Part shown: piece after piece, positions 25,641 to 35,749 of the stretch | How the letters are laid out: each line of letters begins with the position of its first letter | Position numbering within the stretch: position 1 is the stretch's first letter | Origin: Microbulbifer donghaiensis | Lineage (GTDB): Bacteria; Pseudomonadota; Gammaproteobacteria; Pseudomonadales; Cellvibrionaceae | Assembly (NCBI RefSeq): GCF_900129095.1 | Contig: NZ_FQVA01000005.1 | Span: 1-64,000, forward strand | DNA length: 64,000 nucleotides | Direction of reading: 5' to 3' | Notes under the pieces: model-generated | Databases searched by the model: none | What the model was told of the DNA's origin: nothing | The model's input: only the letters and a program-made list of their open reading frames with translations | Program-made: the position numbers and the translations under genes

Positions 25641-26486
25641 TTAGCCTTTTGCTTTAGCAACCGCACCTTTACCAATCCCTTCATACGCGCGCACCTGTAC
25701 CTCTGTGTTTGGCAGCTCTGTGGCAATGGTAGTGGCTATGTACTGAGCTAATTGCTCTACAGTGGTGTCGCAGTCCACCAGTTCGCAGCGTTGCGCAGGG
25801 ATACCCAATGAGAATTGCCCCTGCTGGGCCCGGTAGGCAAAGCGCAGGGTATTCCCGTCGCTCTCATCGAGCAGGTCTTCGCGGGTGCCCAGGTAGATGT
25901 CCCGCCAGCGCTCTGCCCAATTGCGTTCCCACTCGGGGCTGCGCTCGCCATCGAGAAAAATCTGGATTCGCGAGCGGTGCCCGTGGGCGATGCGTTGGCA
26001 GTTGCCATCGTGCTTTTTCAAGCCGTGGCTGTAGTGGTAGTAGGGGTCGGCTATCTCTTCGCTGGTGAAACTGAGGCTCAGCCGCTCGACGCTGGTGGGA
26101 AATGCCGAAGCCAGTTGCTGAACGCTCCAGCGGGCCACGCTGTCAGCGCTAATCAATTCCGCTTCAACCAGTGCAAACGCCTGTTCAGGGCCGGCTATGG
26201 AAATTACCTCATCGTCATCCAATTGCCAGGTCAGTGCAGTTTGCTCTCCATCTTGCTTGAGCGTCAGATGTGGGGAGCGTGTGGGCACCAGCAAACGGTG
26301 GTCCAGCTGATCATCGAGCCAGTGGCGCAAAGTTTTCTTTACTACGCCGAAATCGCACACCATGCCCTGGCTGTCCAGGGCGCCATCCAGGGCCGCATTC
26401 GCCAGCCAGGTCTCGCCCACGACGCCGCGGCGATGATCCAGGTAGCTGAAGTCTACGTTGGTGAGATTGTCGACGAACAGGTGCAT
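25641..26486 (-). CDS. Two-module PTPS/QueD-like protein
   Basis: 281 residues from the ATG at 26486 (MHLFVDNLTNVDFSYL); an extension to 26537 is possible but unconserved. It belongs to the 6-pyruvoyl-tetrahydropterin/6-carboxytetrahydropterin synthase superfamily. The N-terminal half has the second half of a PTPS motif set (GMVCDFGVVKK, then LDHRLLV), while the zinc-binding and Cys elements sit in the C-terminal half (YSHGLKKHDGNCQRIAHGHR). So the catalytic set is divided between two repeats, and a fold duplication is likely. The product may act in pterin or queuosine precursor synthesis, but the second Asp-His pair of each module is not obvious, so activity is uncertain. Confidence 0.8.
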   Translation of the reverse strand: MHLFVDNLTNVDFSYLDHRRGVVGETWLANAALDGALDSQGMVCDFGVVKKTLRHWLDDQLDHRLLVPTRSPHLTLKQDGEQTALTWQLDDDEVISIAGPEQAFALVEAELISADSVARWSVQQLASAFPTSVERLSLSFTSEEIADPYYHYSHGLKKHDGNCQRIAHGHRSRIQIFLDGERSPEWERNWAERWRDIYLGTREDLLDESDGNTLRFAYRAQQGQFSLGIPAQRCELVDCDTTVEQLAQYIATTIATELPNTEVQVRAYEGIGKGAVAKAKG

Positions 26487-26582
26487 GAAAAACTCTTTGC
26501 AGGAGGACTTGTTACCGGGGTAAGACCGATCGCGCACAGTATAACCTGATAACGGGGCTGGAACTCGCGCCTTTGAGTCTTC

Positions 26583-26778
26583 GGGAATCTCTGGATAAGT
26601 CCATGGCCTCTCTGGCTTTCAGAGCGGTTCACAATCAAGGCGCAGCTTTACAGGAATGCCGAGGCCTTTCAAACTCTCTATAGAGGCGCAGCCGCTTGCA
26701 ACGCAGAGGGTGATGCGCCCTGAAAGTCGGTGTGCCGTGCCACCCGCAGGGCGGCTATGGACTTATTCAGAGGTTCCC
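26583..26778. mobile_element. MITE-like element, 24-bp terminal inverted repeats
   Basis: GGGAATCTCTGGATAAGTCC at 26583 and, facing it, GGACTTATTCAGAGGTTCCC ending at 26778 are inverted repeats; over 24 bases 21 pair. A second internal pair (GGCTTTCAGAGCG with CGCCCTGAAAGTC) shows that the palindrome continues inward. No gene lies inside. I could not define a target duplication. The right end abuts the 4.5S RNA promoter. Confidence 0.65.
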
Positions 26779-26785
26779 TTATAAT
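26758..26785 (+). promoter_or_regulatory. Promoter of the 4.5S RNA gene
   Basis: TGGACT (26758-26763), 16 bases, TATAAT (26780-26785). The -35 lies inside the right terminal repeat of the MITE-like element, the -10 just outside. A start near 26792 would give a leader of about 45 bases before the mature RNA. Confidence 0.65.
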
Positions 26786-26836
26786 CGCGCCCTCTTCGAT
26801 GCTGATCGCCCGTCGATATCGGTCGAAGCCTGCAGT

Positions 26837-26948
<112 letters not shown>

Positions 26949-27181
26949 CCATCTCCTCCCTTGCTCCCCAGCCGTTTGCAAGTATCCGTTGATGCGGTTC
27001 TCTGTCCCCGCAAGAAGCTTCCGTTCGCAAGCGTACGAAATTTTCCCCCAATATCTCGACCTCAAGTGGGATTTTATGCCGATGTTTTACCGGTAGGGGT
27101 GTTCGCATCCCAGCGAATGCTGTGCTTATGCTATAAACGGCGACAACCCAAATCATCTCCAATAACGAAAAGAGGGAGTCG

Positions 27182-29056
<1,875 letters not shown>

Positions 29057-29066
29057 CTGCGCGTAC

Positions 29067-29350
29067 AGCGAGCAATGCTCGCTGCGCAGTCACTCGACCG
29101 GCCAAGGATGGCCGGGCCGGGGCCAGATCGAACACACAAAAGTCGCGCCAGGGATGGCAAGTTTGCAGCTCAATACCGGCACAGGATTTGTGGCACGCGC
29201 GCTGAGCGAGCACAGCTCGCTGCGCGATTATTCGACCGGCTAGGGATGGCCGGGCCGGAAGCCGCTCCAGGGAGGGCTGCTTGCGACAAACTCCCTCCGC
29301 GCGCTGAGCGAGCACTGCTCGCTGCGCGATTATTCGACCGGCCATGGGCC
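29067..29350. repeat. Three copies of a GAGCGAGCA-type hairpin repeat
   Basis: Near-identical units begin at about 29067, 29203 and 29306: AGCGAGCANNGCTCGCTGCGC, then a segment like GATTATTCGACCGGCC and a short ATGGCC or ATGGGCC. Each contains a hairpin (GAGCGAGC / GCTCGCT). They follow the M2 peptidase stop and are not coding as far as I can see. Confidence 0.8.
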
Positions 29351-29404
29351 GACGGCGCAGCTACAGGCCCATTTGGGAAGTACTGTTGCTGAGTGAATGT
29401 TCGA

Positions 29405-29446
29405 AACAGTCTGAGGCCGGGCAACTTTGCCCGGCCTCAGACTGTT
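29405..29446. repeat. Perfect 20-bp hairpin at the edge of repeat R1
   Basis: AACAGTCTGAGGCCGGGCAA (29405-29424), two-base loop, and the exact complement (29427-29446). The equivalent place beside copy R2 (about 49354-49379) has GTCTGAGGCC and a shorter GGCCGCCCATGGGCGGCC palindrome, so the hairpin sequence differs while its position is kept. Confidence 0.85.
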
Positions 29447-29656
29447 GATAAAGCCCGCATTTCGTTCTGTGCTGGTGCGGTGGCGGCCAAGCACTAGGAC
29501 GAGCATTTCGAAACGCTATGAATACATCCCTGTAAGCTCCGGCGGCGACGGTCCGGCCGCTCCAGGCATTCACGGCGCCTTCGGCCCAATCGCCGACGGT
29601 TCGAAATGCTCGTCCTAGCACTTTGCCTTAAATTTTGGATGCGTAACTTTGTCAGC
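29442..29656 (-). repeat. Structured repeat R1 (inverted partner of R2)
   Basis: About 215 bases that recur in opposite orientation at 49141-49356 with roughly 90 percent identity by eye. Outer arms CTAGGACGAGCATTTCGAA (29494-29512 and complement 29600-29618) enclose the shared core GAATACATCCCTGTA (29520-29534) and GC-rich inner pairs. Orientation given is relative to R2. Confidence 0.88.
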
Positions 29657-29663
29657 AATTTGA

Positions 29664-29690
29664 GGCCGGGCAACTCTGCCCGGCCTTTTT
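29664..29690 (+). terminator. Rho-independent terminator
   Basis: GGCCGGGCA (29664-29672) pairs with TGCCCGGCC (29677-29685), followed by TTTTTCTTT. On the plus strand it ends transcription coming from the M2 peptidase gene through the repeat region. Confidence 0.85.
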
Positions 29691-29758
29691 CTTTGGCTGC
29701 CAGTTTTTCACTGTTGGCGCGACGCGGGGTGGCTTCAGTGAAAGTCACTGCGCGGACT

Positions 29759-30541
29759 CTAGCGAGCCGATAGATGGGCGGTATTCAGTAAATCGGTATA
29801 CTGGCCGGTAATGACATCCATATTGCGCAACATCATGTCTGTGGTGCCGGTTATGACATGAATCTGGCGCTCCTCGGAAATCTGCATCTCTGCGTCGAAG
29901 CCGCGTCTGGCGTAGCTCAAATGCCCCTGGGTTTTCAGCAGGTTTCGGTTGATTTGCGGTGTATTCAGGGGGCTCTGCAATAAAAAATCCAGCATATGCT
30001 GGAACTCGGCCAGGTCTTCATAGAGGCCTTTTACGCCTTCCTCGCCGGCGACATCCCAGAAGAGCGCGACATAATTCTTGGCGATACGCTGGGAGAGCAT
30101 GCGCTGGCGGCCGGCGATATTGACCAGTTCCGCGCTTTTATGGTCGGAGAGTTCCTGCAGGCGCATCACATAGTTATGGGCGGCAGGCAACAGGGTATTG
30201 CTGCGCCTGAATAGCATTTCGGCACTGTGTTTGCTGACCGGCTGTCGGGCAACCTCCTCGAAAGCACTCCACTCCCGCTGTACCGCCTGCAGGTCGGCCC
30301 GTATCGGCGCCGCCTCGTTGAACGTCGCGAGTTGATCCAGGTTGTCGGAGAATTCCCGCATGCAGCGCTCGAAAGTCTGCAGATGGCGCTCGGCACCAGG
30401 CTGGATGCCGCGCAGCATATAGGCTTGGGTAATCCGTTGGGAGAGCATTCGCTGGCGGCCGGCGATATTGATGGCGTCCCCCATGCTGAATGAATAAACG
30501 TCGAGGCTGATGAACAACAGCAGGAGTAGTAGGCGATTCAT
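29759..30541 (-). CDS. Exported double P-box (NarX/PilJ-type sensor) protein
   Basis: 260 residues with a signal peptide (MNRLLLLLLFISLDVYSFS) and no further membrane segment or kinase/MCP part. It has two copies of the 'type IV pili methyl-accepting chemotaxis transducer N-terminal' unit (PF13675), each opening with (I/V)NIAGRQRMLSQRI at residues 24-37 and 140-153. That motif matches the P-box of the nitrate sensors NarX/NarQ (INKAGSLRMQSYRL), which binds nitrate between helices. The two copies are alike at the DNA level too. A NarL-like dyad lies 141 bases upstream (30682-30697). It could be a periplasmic ligand-binding accessory; ligand is inferred only. Confidence 0.8.
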   Translation of the reverse strand: MNRLLLLLLFISLDVYSFSMGDAINIAGRQRMLSQRITQAYMLRGIQPGAERHLQTFERCMREFSDNLDQLATFNEAAPIRADLQAVQREWSAFEEVARQPVSKHSAEMLFRRSNTLLPAAHNYVMRLQELSDHKSAELVNIAGRQRMLSQRIAKNYVALFWDVAGEEGVKGLYEDLAEFQHMLDFLLQSPLNTPQINRNLLKTQGHLSYARRGFDAEMQISEERQIHVITGTTDMMLRNMDVITGQYTDLLNTAHLSAR

Positions 30542-30870
30542 ATTCTTCCTTACACTTGAATCGAAGTGGGGCTGTTTCTGGCTGGTGAAACGAGAGGCGG
30601 CCGCACCTGAAATTTGATTTCTCCTTCCTTGTGCCCGCCGAGTGGAAAATTATTCTATTCCTCAACTCCCCTGCTGATCACTACCCCCTTGAGGGTAACC
30701 CCTTTGGTATCTGCCGCACTCCGCAGCAGAAACTGCTCCGGTAGTCCTGATTTAGCTGTGCCTTTGGCGTTGCGGGAGCCATAGAACAGTCTGGTTCCCG
30801 GTAGCCCCATGGAGACTGTGTGCAGTGGCTGGGACAGGCTGCGCGGCCGGCGGAACCGGCCGTCTCGGTG
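30542..30870. other. Intergenic region, upstream of the double P-box gene
   Basis: No gene seen. It holds the NarL-like site (30682-30697), the promoter of the double P-box gene (not resolved) and, next to the porin stop, a GC hairpin (CGGCCGG / CCGGCCG, about 30842-30860) without a T tract. Confidence 0.6.
30682..30697. promoter_or_regulatory. NarL-type 7-2-7 site
   Basis: TACCCCC TT GAGGGTA is a 7-2-7 inverted heptamer pair. The NarL consensus is TACYYMT-nn-AKRRGTA; both heptamers deviate only at the inner position. Its presence before a gene encoding NarX-type P-boxes is the reason to take it seriously. Confidence 0.5.
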
Positions 30871-32082
30871 CTAAAAGTTCGCCAGTGCGGTAAGCCACCA
30901 CTTGGTTGTATCGCTGGAAAATTCATCGGCAGTGAAGTTGCTGTATTTAAGGCTCAGATCGATAGAAGCGATTTTTCCGCCGATCACAACGCCGTATTCA
31001 CTGCCGAGTTTATCCATGCCAGACACGGCAGGTTCCTCCGAGCTGAGCTGGTGGTAATTGAGCGAGATTTTGACACCGGCCAGCGAAGTGCCGACTACTG
31101 CGTAGATGTCCTCTATGCCACCGGGAATATTGCCGCTGCCCCCGCCGAGAAATTTGTCATTCCAGCCCTGAAACTTGTGTAGTGTTGCCAGCGGGGTGAT
31201 GAACTGGCCACTGCTGCCGTCAGCGCCGAGCTGTTCATAGCCCGTTTTCAGGGTGACGGTGCCAAGCTTATAACCGCCCTCAAGTAGCCGGTAATCGGCA
31301 TCGTAGCTGGCCGGGTTCTCCGCGGCAGCAGATTGCGTGGCATATTCCAGTGCGTAGCTTGCAGCACCGGTCGCACCTTCAAAGCGCAGGCCATAAGTGT
31401 CAGTGGAAAAAGCGGGGGCGCTTCTGTTGTCGAGCAGATAGGCATAGGCGGATACGGATCCGGCGCTGAAGCCGCTGTAGTTTGCATTCAGCAGATAGCT
31501 GTCACTTTTGTGATCGCCCAGCGGGCTGTCCTCGCCGAAGATGCGGTTGACGTTATCGATATGGGCGAGAAACAGCCTGGTGTTGGTCAGGCTGCTGTTG
31601 GTGATGCTGATGCCGTCGTAGGTCTGCTCGTTCTGCCGGAAGCCGACGCCGCCGACGAAACGCTGGTTATCCAGCAAGATGCGCTGGCGGCCATACCTGA
31701 TGGTGGTGCCGCCGGCAGAATAGGACAGGCTGGCCCGGTTGACTTCCGTGCCCTGCGGATCCGTAACACCGCCTTCAAATTCGCTCAGGTGGGTGACATC
31801 ATCCATCTCGATCAGCGCGCTGAGGCCCTGGAAGCTTGCGGATTCATAAGTCAGGCGGGTTCGGAGGCTGCTCAGGTCCACTGTGTCTGCGCCATCGATC
31901 TCTACCAGCTCACTGCGCGCGCGCAATCCCAGTGTGACTTTTCCGAGGGCAAGCGCTTCTCCTGCAGTTGCCGCCGCAGCCTGAGCGGAGTCGTCATTGC
32001 CCGCTGCAGAAGCTGTATCCGCATTAACGCTTTCTGCGATCAGTGTGAGTAATGTCAAGGCCAGCAGTGTTTTTCTTTCCAT
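30871..32082 (-). CDS. Alginate-export-like outer-membrane porin
   Basis: 403 residues from the ATG at 32082 with GGGGAG upstream; an in-frame extension to 32142 is unlikely because it runs into a hairpin. Signal peptide at 1-21 (ends ESVNA). The body alternates polar and hydrophobic residues as in a beta barrel and has the family's marker IRYGRQRILLDNQRFVGGVG followed by FRQNEQTYDGISI. It ends in a C-terminal aromatic (ALANF), the outer-membrane insertion signal. Related proteins export alginate or import small anions and sugars; the solute here is unknown. Confidence 0.8.
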   Translation of the reverse strand: MERKTLLALTLLTLIAESVNADTASAAGNDDSAQAAAATAGEALALGKVTLGLRARSELVEIDGADTVDLSSLRTRLTYESASFQGLSALIEMDDVTHLSEFEGGVTDPQGTEVNRASLSYSAGGTTIRYGRQRILLDNQRFVGGVGFRQNEQTYDGISITNSSLTNTRLFLAHIDNVNRIFGEDSPLGDHKSDSYLLNANYSGFSAGSVSAYAYLLDNRSAPAFSTDTYGLRFEGATGAASYALEYATQSAAAENPASYDADYRLLEGGYKLGTVTLKTGYEQLGADGSSGQFITPLATLHKFQGWNDKFLGGGSGNIPGGIEDIYAVVGTSLAGVKISLNYHQLSSEEPAVSGMDKLGSEYGVVIGGKIASIDLSLKYSNFTADEFSSDTTKWWLTALANF

Positions 32083-32127
32083 TTTCGTGTCTCCCCTGTT
32101 GATCACCGACAGCAAACTGCCGGCCAC

Positions 32128-32179
32128 AAAAAAGGCGCTCATTGACGGCCGCCAAAAGGCAGTGAGTCAATGAGCGCCT
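32128..32179 (-). terminator. Strong intrinsic terminator just before the porin gene
   Basis: On the minus strand AGGCGCTCATTGAC (32179-32166) pairs perfectly with its complement (32146-32133) and is followed by T6. It lies only about 45 bases before the porin ATG and the gene upstream (fadL-like) already has its own terminator at 32435-32461, so this one must end a leader transcript or a small RNA. Confidence 0.8.
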
Positions 32180-32434
32180 CTGCTCTAGTTCAGTCGCGTC
32201 ACACGACTGGCAAATCTTTTGCGCGCAATGTGTCGCTAAGGGTGGCCTGTATTACGGTTTCCGGAACACGCCGAGAGTCGACACAATGCGGTATATGCTA
32301 TGCATGGAGTGTGCCAGTTTATTTATCCGGCAATGGGTGGCCCCTGTGACCTTGTCGGTCGGGAGGGGTTTCTGGCGCGTATTTATGCGTAATTGTCGGG
32401 CGGTGGGATTGCGGTCGATGCGTCGTCGAACAAT
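32180..32434. other. Intergenic region, possible leader or small RNA
   Basis: No protein gene. On the minus strand this stretch lies between the fadL-like terminator and the hairpin terminator before the porin. It contains a small dyad (AGTCG-TGTGACG-CGACT, about 32195-32215). A promoter here would make a terminated RNA of roughly 80-250 bases; I cannot place a convincing one. Confidence 0.35.
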
Positions 32435-32461
32435 AAAAAAGGCCGCCTTGAATGGGCGGCC
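32435..32461 (-). terminator. Rho-independent terminator of the fadL-like gene
   Basis: On the minus strand GGCCGCC pairs with GGCGGCC (32455-32461 with 32441-32447) and six T follow. Confidence 0.88.
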
Positions 32462-32493
32462 CTTTCCGTTAGCGATTGCAGAGAAAGAAGCAA

Positions 32494-33882
32494 TCAGAAG
32501 GTGTAGTTCACAGAGACACCGGCCAGCCAGGCTTCGATATTGGTGGTGCCGCCATCGAAGTAAGTGGGGACCGGAATCCGGGTGAACTCCTGGATGGTCT
32601 CGTCGTCGCCCCACAGGTAGGCGAAGCCACCGTCGATGCTGAGGTGCTTGTCAAACTTGTAGGTGCCGCCGAAAGTAACCCACTGGCGGTCGGTGTCCGG
32701 GATGGACAGGCTGCGCCAGGTTACCGGCAGGGCGAAGCCCAGGGTCTGCTGCACTTCTTCTACGCCCATCTCATTCACGCCGTCGCGCGCCGCACCTTCG
32801 TCATAGGCATAGCCGATACGCCAGGTGACTTCCTCACAGGGGTAGTACTCGCCGGCGATGCTGTAGCGGAAGCCGCTCTCAAAGTTTTCCTCACGGAACA
32901 GCAGCGGGTCGAATCCCGGGCCGCCAGCGGGGACGAAAGCTTCAAGGCGCTCGAAGTCGTCCCAGTCGGTCCACATGATACCGGCGGCGATGCCCCACTC
33001 GTTGTCGAAACGGTGGTAGAAGCCGAGCTCCAGTGTGTCGGGCAGATCCAGCTTAACTTTGCCATTTGCATTGTTGAACGGCGCCAGTGTCGGATTCACT
33101 GCCGTAGGCAGGATGTCAGAATTGACATCACCAGACAGTTTGGGATCGATTTCCGCGTGGTAGGAAAGGCCAATGCGGGTGCGATCGGAAATACGCCACA
33201 GGGCACCGAGTACCCAGCTCACGTCCCAGTCATCTGCATCGTCGTAATGCAGGATTGAGAGATTGGACGGGATCGGCGGATCCAGCGGGTAGTTCGCCGG
33301 CACTTTGGTGGTCAGTTTGGCGTCGGCGTACACGATGTTCGCCGCGAGGCCGATGCTGAACTGGTCATTAAAATCGTAAGCGATCGACGGCTGGATATTG
33401 ATCGTCAGCAGCTCCGTCTGGTCGTTGACGTTGGTCAGCAGCCAGCTCGGCTCGAAGTCAGTTTCCAGGCCGTAAGTGGTGTACATGGCCAGGCCCGCAG
33501 ACCAGCAGGGGTCGATGGGTACGGCCAGGGCGAAATTCGGCACAAACGCATCGGAGGCGTAGTCATCGGCCTTGTCGAAAAAGGTCGCGCTGGTGGGCCC
33601 TAGCGGCGTATCGAAGAACAGCGTGATGTCGCCCGCGGCGTCGATTTCCGGATTGACGTAAGTCACACCGCCGGAAACGCTGATACGATCGAACAAAGCG
33701 GAGCCCGCTGGGTTGCGCGCCAGAATCATGGCGTTGTCGCCAATGGTGTTTTCCGCGGCAAAGGCCCGACCGAGGCCTGAGCTGCTGGACTCCTGCAGGT
33801 AGAAGCCGGCAGCCATGCTGCCGCTGGAAACGGTGCTAATTGCGGCAGCCAAAACTGCGCGGCGCAGTATATTCTTGCTCAT
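32494..33882 (-). CDS. fadL: FadL-family outer-membrane transporter
   Basis: 462 residues. A signal peptide ending GSMAAG is followed by the FadL hatch and barrel: the mature N terminus AGFYLQESSSSGLGRAFA and the NPAGSALF box are hallmark residues of the family. It would carry long-chain fatty acids or other hydrophobic compounds across the outer membrane. The C-terminal NYTF ends in Phe as expected for a barrel. No fad genes adjoin. Which hydrophobic substrate is used cannot be read from sequence. Confidence 0.88.
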   Translation of the reverse strand: MSKNILRRAVLAAAISTVSSGSMAAGFYLQESSSSGLGRAFAAENTIGDNAMILARNPAGSALFDRISVSGGVTYVNPEIDAAGDITLFFDTPLGPTSATFFDKADDYASDAFVPNFALAVPIDPCWSAGLAMYTTYGLETDFEPSWLLTNVNDQTELLTINIQPSIAYDFNDQFSIGLAANIVYADAKLTTKVPANYPLDPPIPSNLSILHYDDADDWDVSWVLGALWRISDRTRIGLSYHAEIDPKLSGDVNSDILPTAVNPTLAPFNNANGKVKLDLPDTLELGFYHRFDNEWGIAAGIMWTDWDDFERLEAFVPAGGPGFDPLLFREENFESGFRYSIAGEYYPCEEVTWRIGYAYDEGAARDGVNEMGVEEVQQTLGFALPVTWRSLSIPDTDRQWVTFGGTYKFDKHLSIDGGFAYLWGDDETIQEFTRIPVPTYFDGGTTNIEAWLAGVSVNYTF

Positions 33883-34124
33883 GAGATCCCACTCTTAAAT
33901 TGCTGATTTCTGAAAGCCACAAACAGAGTCGAAGAAAACTGATACATGGCTGGAAGGCTTATTCGTACGCCTTCACTTTTCGCAATTAATTCCCTGTTGA
34001 AAAAGTCTAGCAATGCCAAACAACGCCAACAGTGGAAGCGGGCGACTTTATAAAGACAAAAAGCCGAAAAATCTATCGGATGTCGCGATTTTTTTTCGAC
34101 TTTTGCGGGGAAAGTGGAATTTTG

Positions 34125-34829
34125 TTAATTGGAGCTGATGCTCTTTCCGTCGATGGATAATTTGGTCAAGGATATTTGATAGGTTTTGCCATCTTCTTCC
34201 TGTTGCATCAATTTCACCAGCGCATAGTTCCATTCCGGTGCAAACCAGATGATAGTTTCGCGATCGGAATCCCCTTCCCGTATCCGTTCGACTTTGATGG
34301 TCTCAATAGGGCCCAGTGGTGTCGACAGTCTTTCCTTGCCGGTAATGGCGAATTTGTACTCGCGGATTTTCCTGCCGTCGGCGACCTGATAGGTGAGGTC
34401 TTCCTTATTGTTGGCAACGTCCAGCGCCAGTTGCAGCTGATAGCTGACTTTATCCTGGATATCTTTCGGGGCGTTTTCCAGTGTTCTCTTTTTATCGGAA
34501 ACGTTGACTACCCGGTTCTGGGTTGGCTCGAAATTCAGCACTGTGTGCTTGTCCCGCCCCAGTCCGGTTTTGTGATATTCGTAATGGTGTGGAATTAGCT
34601 GGCCATCCTTGCTGCCGAAACGCGAATACTCGCTGATTTTGGCGAACAGGGAGTCGGCATTGAAATCCAGGCGCCAATTGTTGCTCCTGCCCGACAACTC
34701 GCGCTTCGCCGTCACGCCGATGCCGTTGAAGCTGGCAGAGTAGGTGGCACTGAACGGCTGCAGCTCTGCAGCCAGGAGTTGCCCGGAAAGGAACATCAGA
34801 AAAAAGGTGATAATAATACGCGCTGGCAC
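34125..34829 (-). CDS. DUF3108 periplasmic protein
   Basis: 234 residues from a GTG at 34829, chosen because AGGAGG lies eight bases upstream and a signal peptide (IIITFFLMFLSGQLLAAE) follows; the open frame upstream is otherwise featureless. The mature protein shows the DUF3108 pattern: LQPFSATYSASFNGI, WRLDFNADSLFAKISEYSRF, and the later RIREGDSDRETIIWFAPEWN. Members resemble outer-membrane-associated LolA-like half barrels; function unknown. It sits upstream of purN on the same strand orientation but 264 bases away. Confidence 0.8.
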   Translation of the reverse strand: MPARIIITFFLMFLSGQLLAAELQPFSATYSASFNGIGVTAKRELSGRSNNWRLDFNADSLFAKISEYSRFGSKDGQLIPHHYEYHKTGLGRDKHTVLNFEPTQNRVVNVSDKKRTLENAPKDIQDKVSYQLQLALDVANNKEDLTYQVADGRKIREYKFAITGKERLSTPLGPIETIKVERIREGDSDRETIIWFAPEWNYALVKLMQQEEDGKTYQISLTKLSIDGKSISSN

Positions 34830-35092
34830 TGCGACCTCCTGTTGTCCGGGCCGCGTCGCGCATTTACAAAGCGCCGTTTTGTGCGCGGTGCGGCGGCCCG
34901 CCATGCGGCGGGATCGGGGTTGATTGAAAACGGAATTGTAGCGCCGGGGCTGCGGGCATTAAGCCTGCTGCCCGTAGCCCCGATTGACCTGCAAACAGGC
35001 CTTAGGGTGCACTGTATGCTCCGGATCCTATACCCAACCTGAATCCGGTATTAGCCAATCAGACACGGCCTACCGGAAAAAGTGCGGTGCGC

Positions 35093-35749
35093 TTAGCCGG
35101 TGATCTGCTTGCCGCCGCGGGGCAGCAATTCGCCATCGAGCTCCGAGCGGTCTTCCAGCATGCGCAGGCGGCCCTGGGCAAACCAGGTTACTGCCAGCGG
35201 GTAGATAACATGCTCCTGCACCTGCACGCGCTTGGCAAGCTGCTCGGCAGTGTCGCCGGCTTCGATCGGCACTACCGCCTGGACGATGGCGGGGCCGCCG
35301 TCCAGCTCTTCGGTAACAAAATGCACGGTGACGCCATGTTCGCTGTCTCCCGCGTCCAGCGCGCGCTGGTGGGTGTGCAGTCCCTGGTATTTCGGTAGCA
35401 GCGAAGGGTGGATGTTCAGCAGGCGACCGCCGTAGTGGCGCACGAATTCCGGAGTCAGGATGCGCATAAAGCCGGCCAGTACCACCAGGTCCGGCTCGTG
35501 GCGGTCGATTTCCTCGATCAGCGCGCGGTCAAAGGTGTCGCGATCCGGATAGTCCTTGTGATTGACCACCGCGGCGGTAATGTCCGCCTCGGTAGCCCGT
35601 GTCAGGCCATAGGCCTCCGGTTTGTTGCTGACGACCGCACGGATGGAAAACTCCGCGTCTGCGCGGGTGGCTGCGTCGATCAGTGCCTGCAGGTTGGTGC
35701 CGCTGCCGGAAATCAGTACGACCACCTGGCATTTTTTCTGAGACATCAA
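35093..35749 (-). CDS. purN: Phosphoribosylglycinamide formyltransferase
   Basis: 218 residues. PurN transfers formyl from 10-formyl-THF to GAR in purine synthesis. The phosphate loop [12 protein letters not shown] (about residues 14-25), the catalytic N-H-D set ([25 protein letters not shown] with His; later [13 protein letters not shown] with Asp) are all there. The ATG overlaps the purM stop by four bases (ATGA), so the two are one operon in the order purM-purN. Confidence 0.95.
   Translation of the reverse strand: MMSQKKCQVVVLISGSGTNLQALIDAATRADAEFSIRAVVSNKPEAYGLTRATEADITAAVVNHKDYPDRDTFDRALIEEIDRHEPDLVVLAGFMRILTPEFVRHYGGRLLNIHPSLLPKYQGLHTHQRALDAGDSEHGVTVHFVTEELDGGPAIVQAVVPIEAGDTAEQLAKRVQVQEHVIYPLAVTWFAQGRLRMLEDRSELDGELLPRGGKQITG

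Noticed and set aside
29580-29625. tRNA-like GGTTCGAA segment in R1
   Set aside because: No acceptor or anticodon stems around it; it is part of the R1 outer arm TTCGAAATGCTC.
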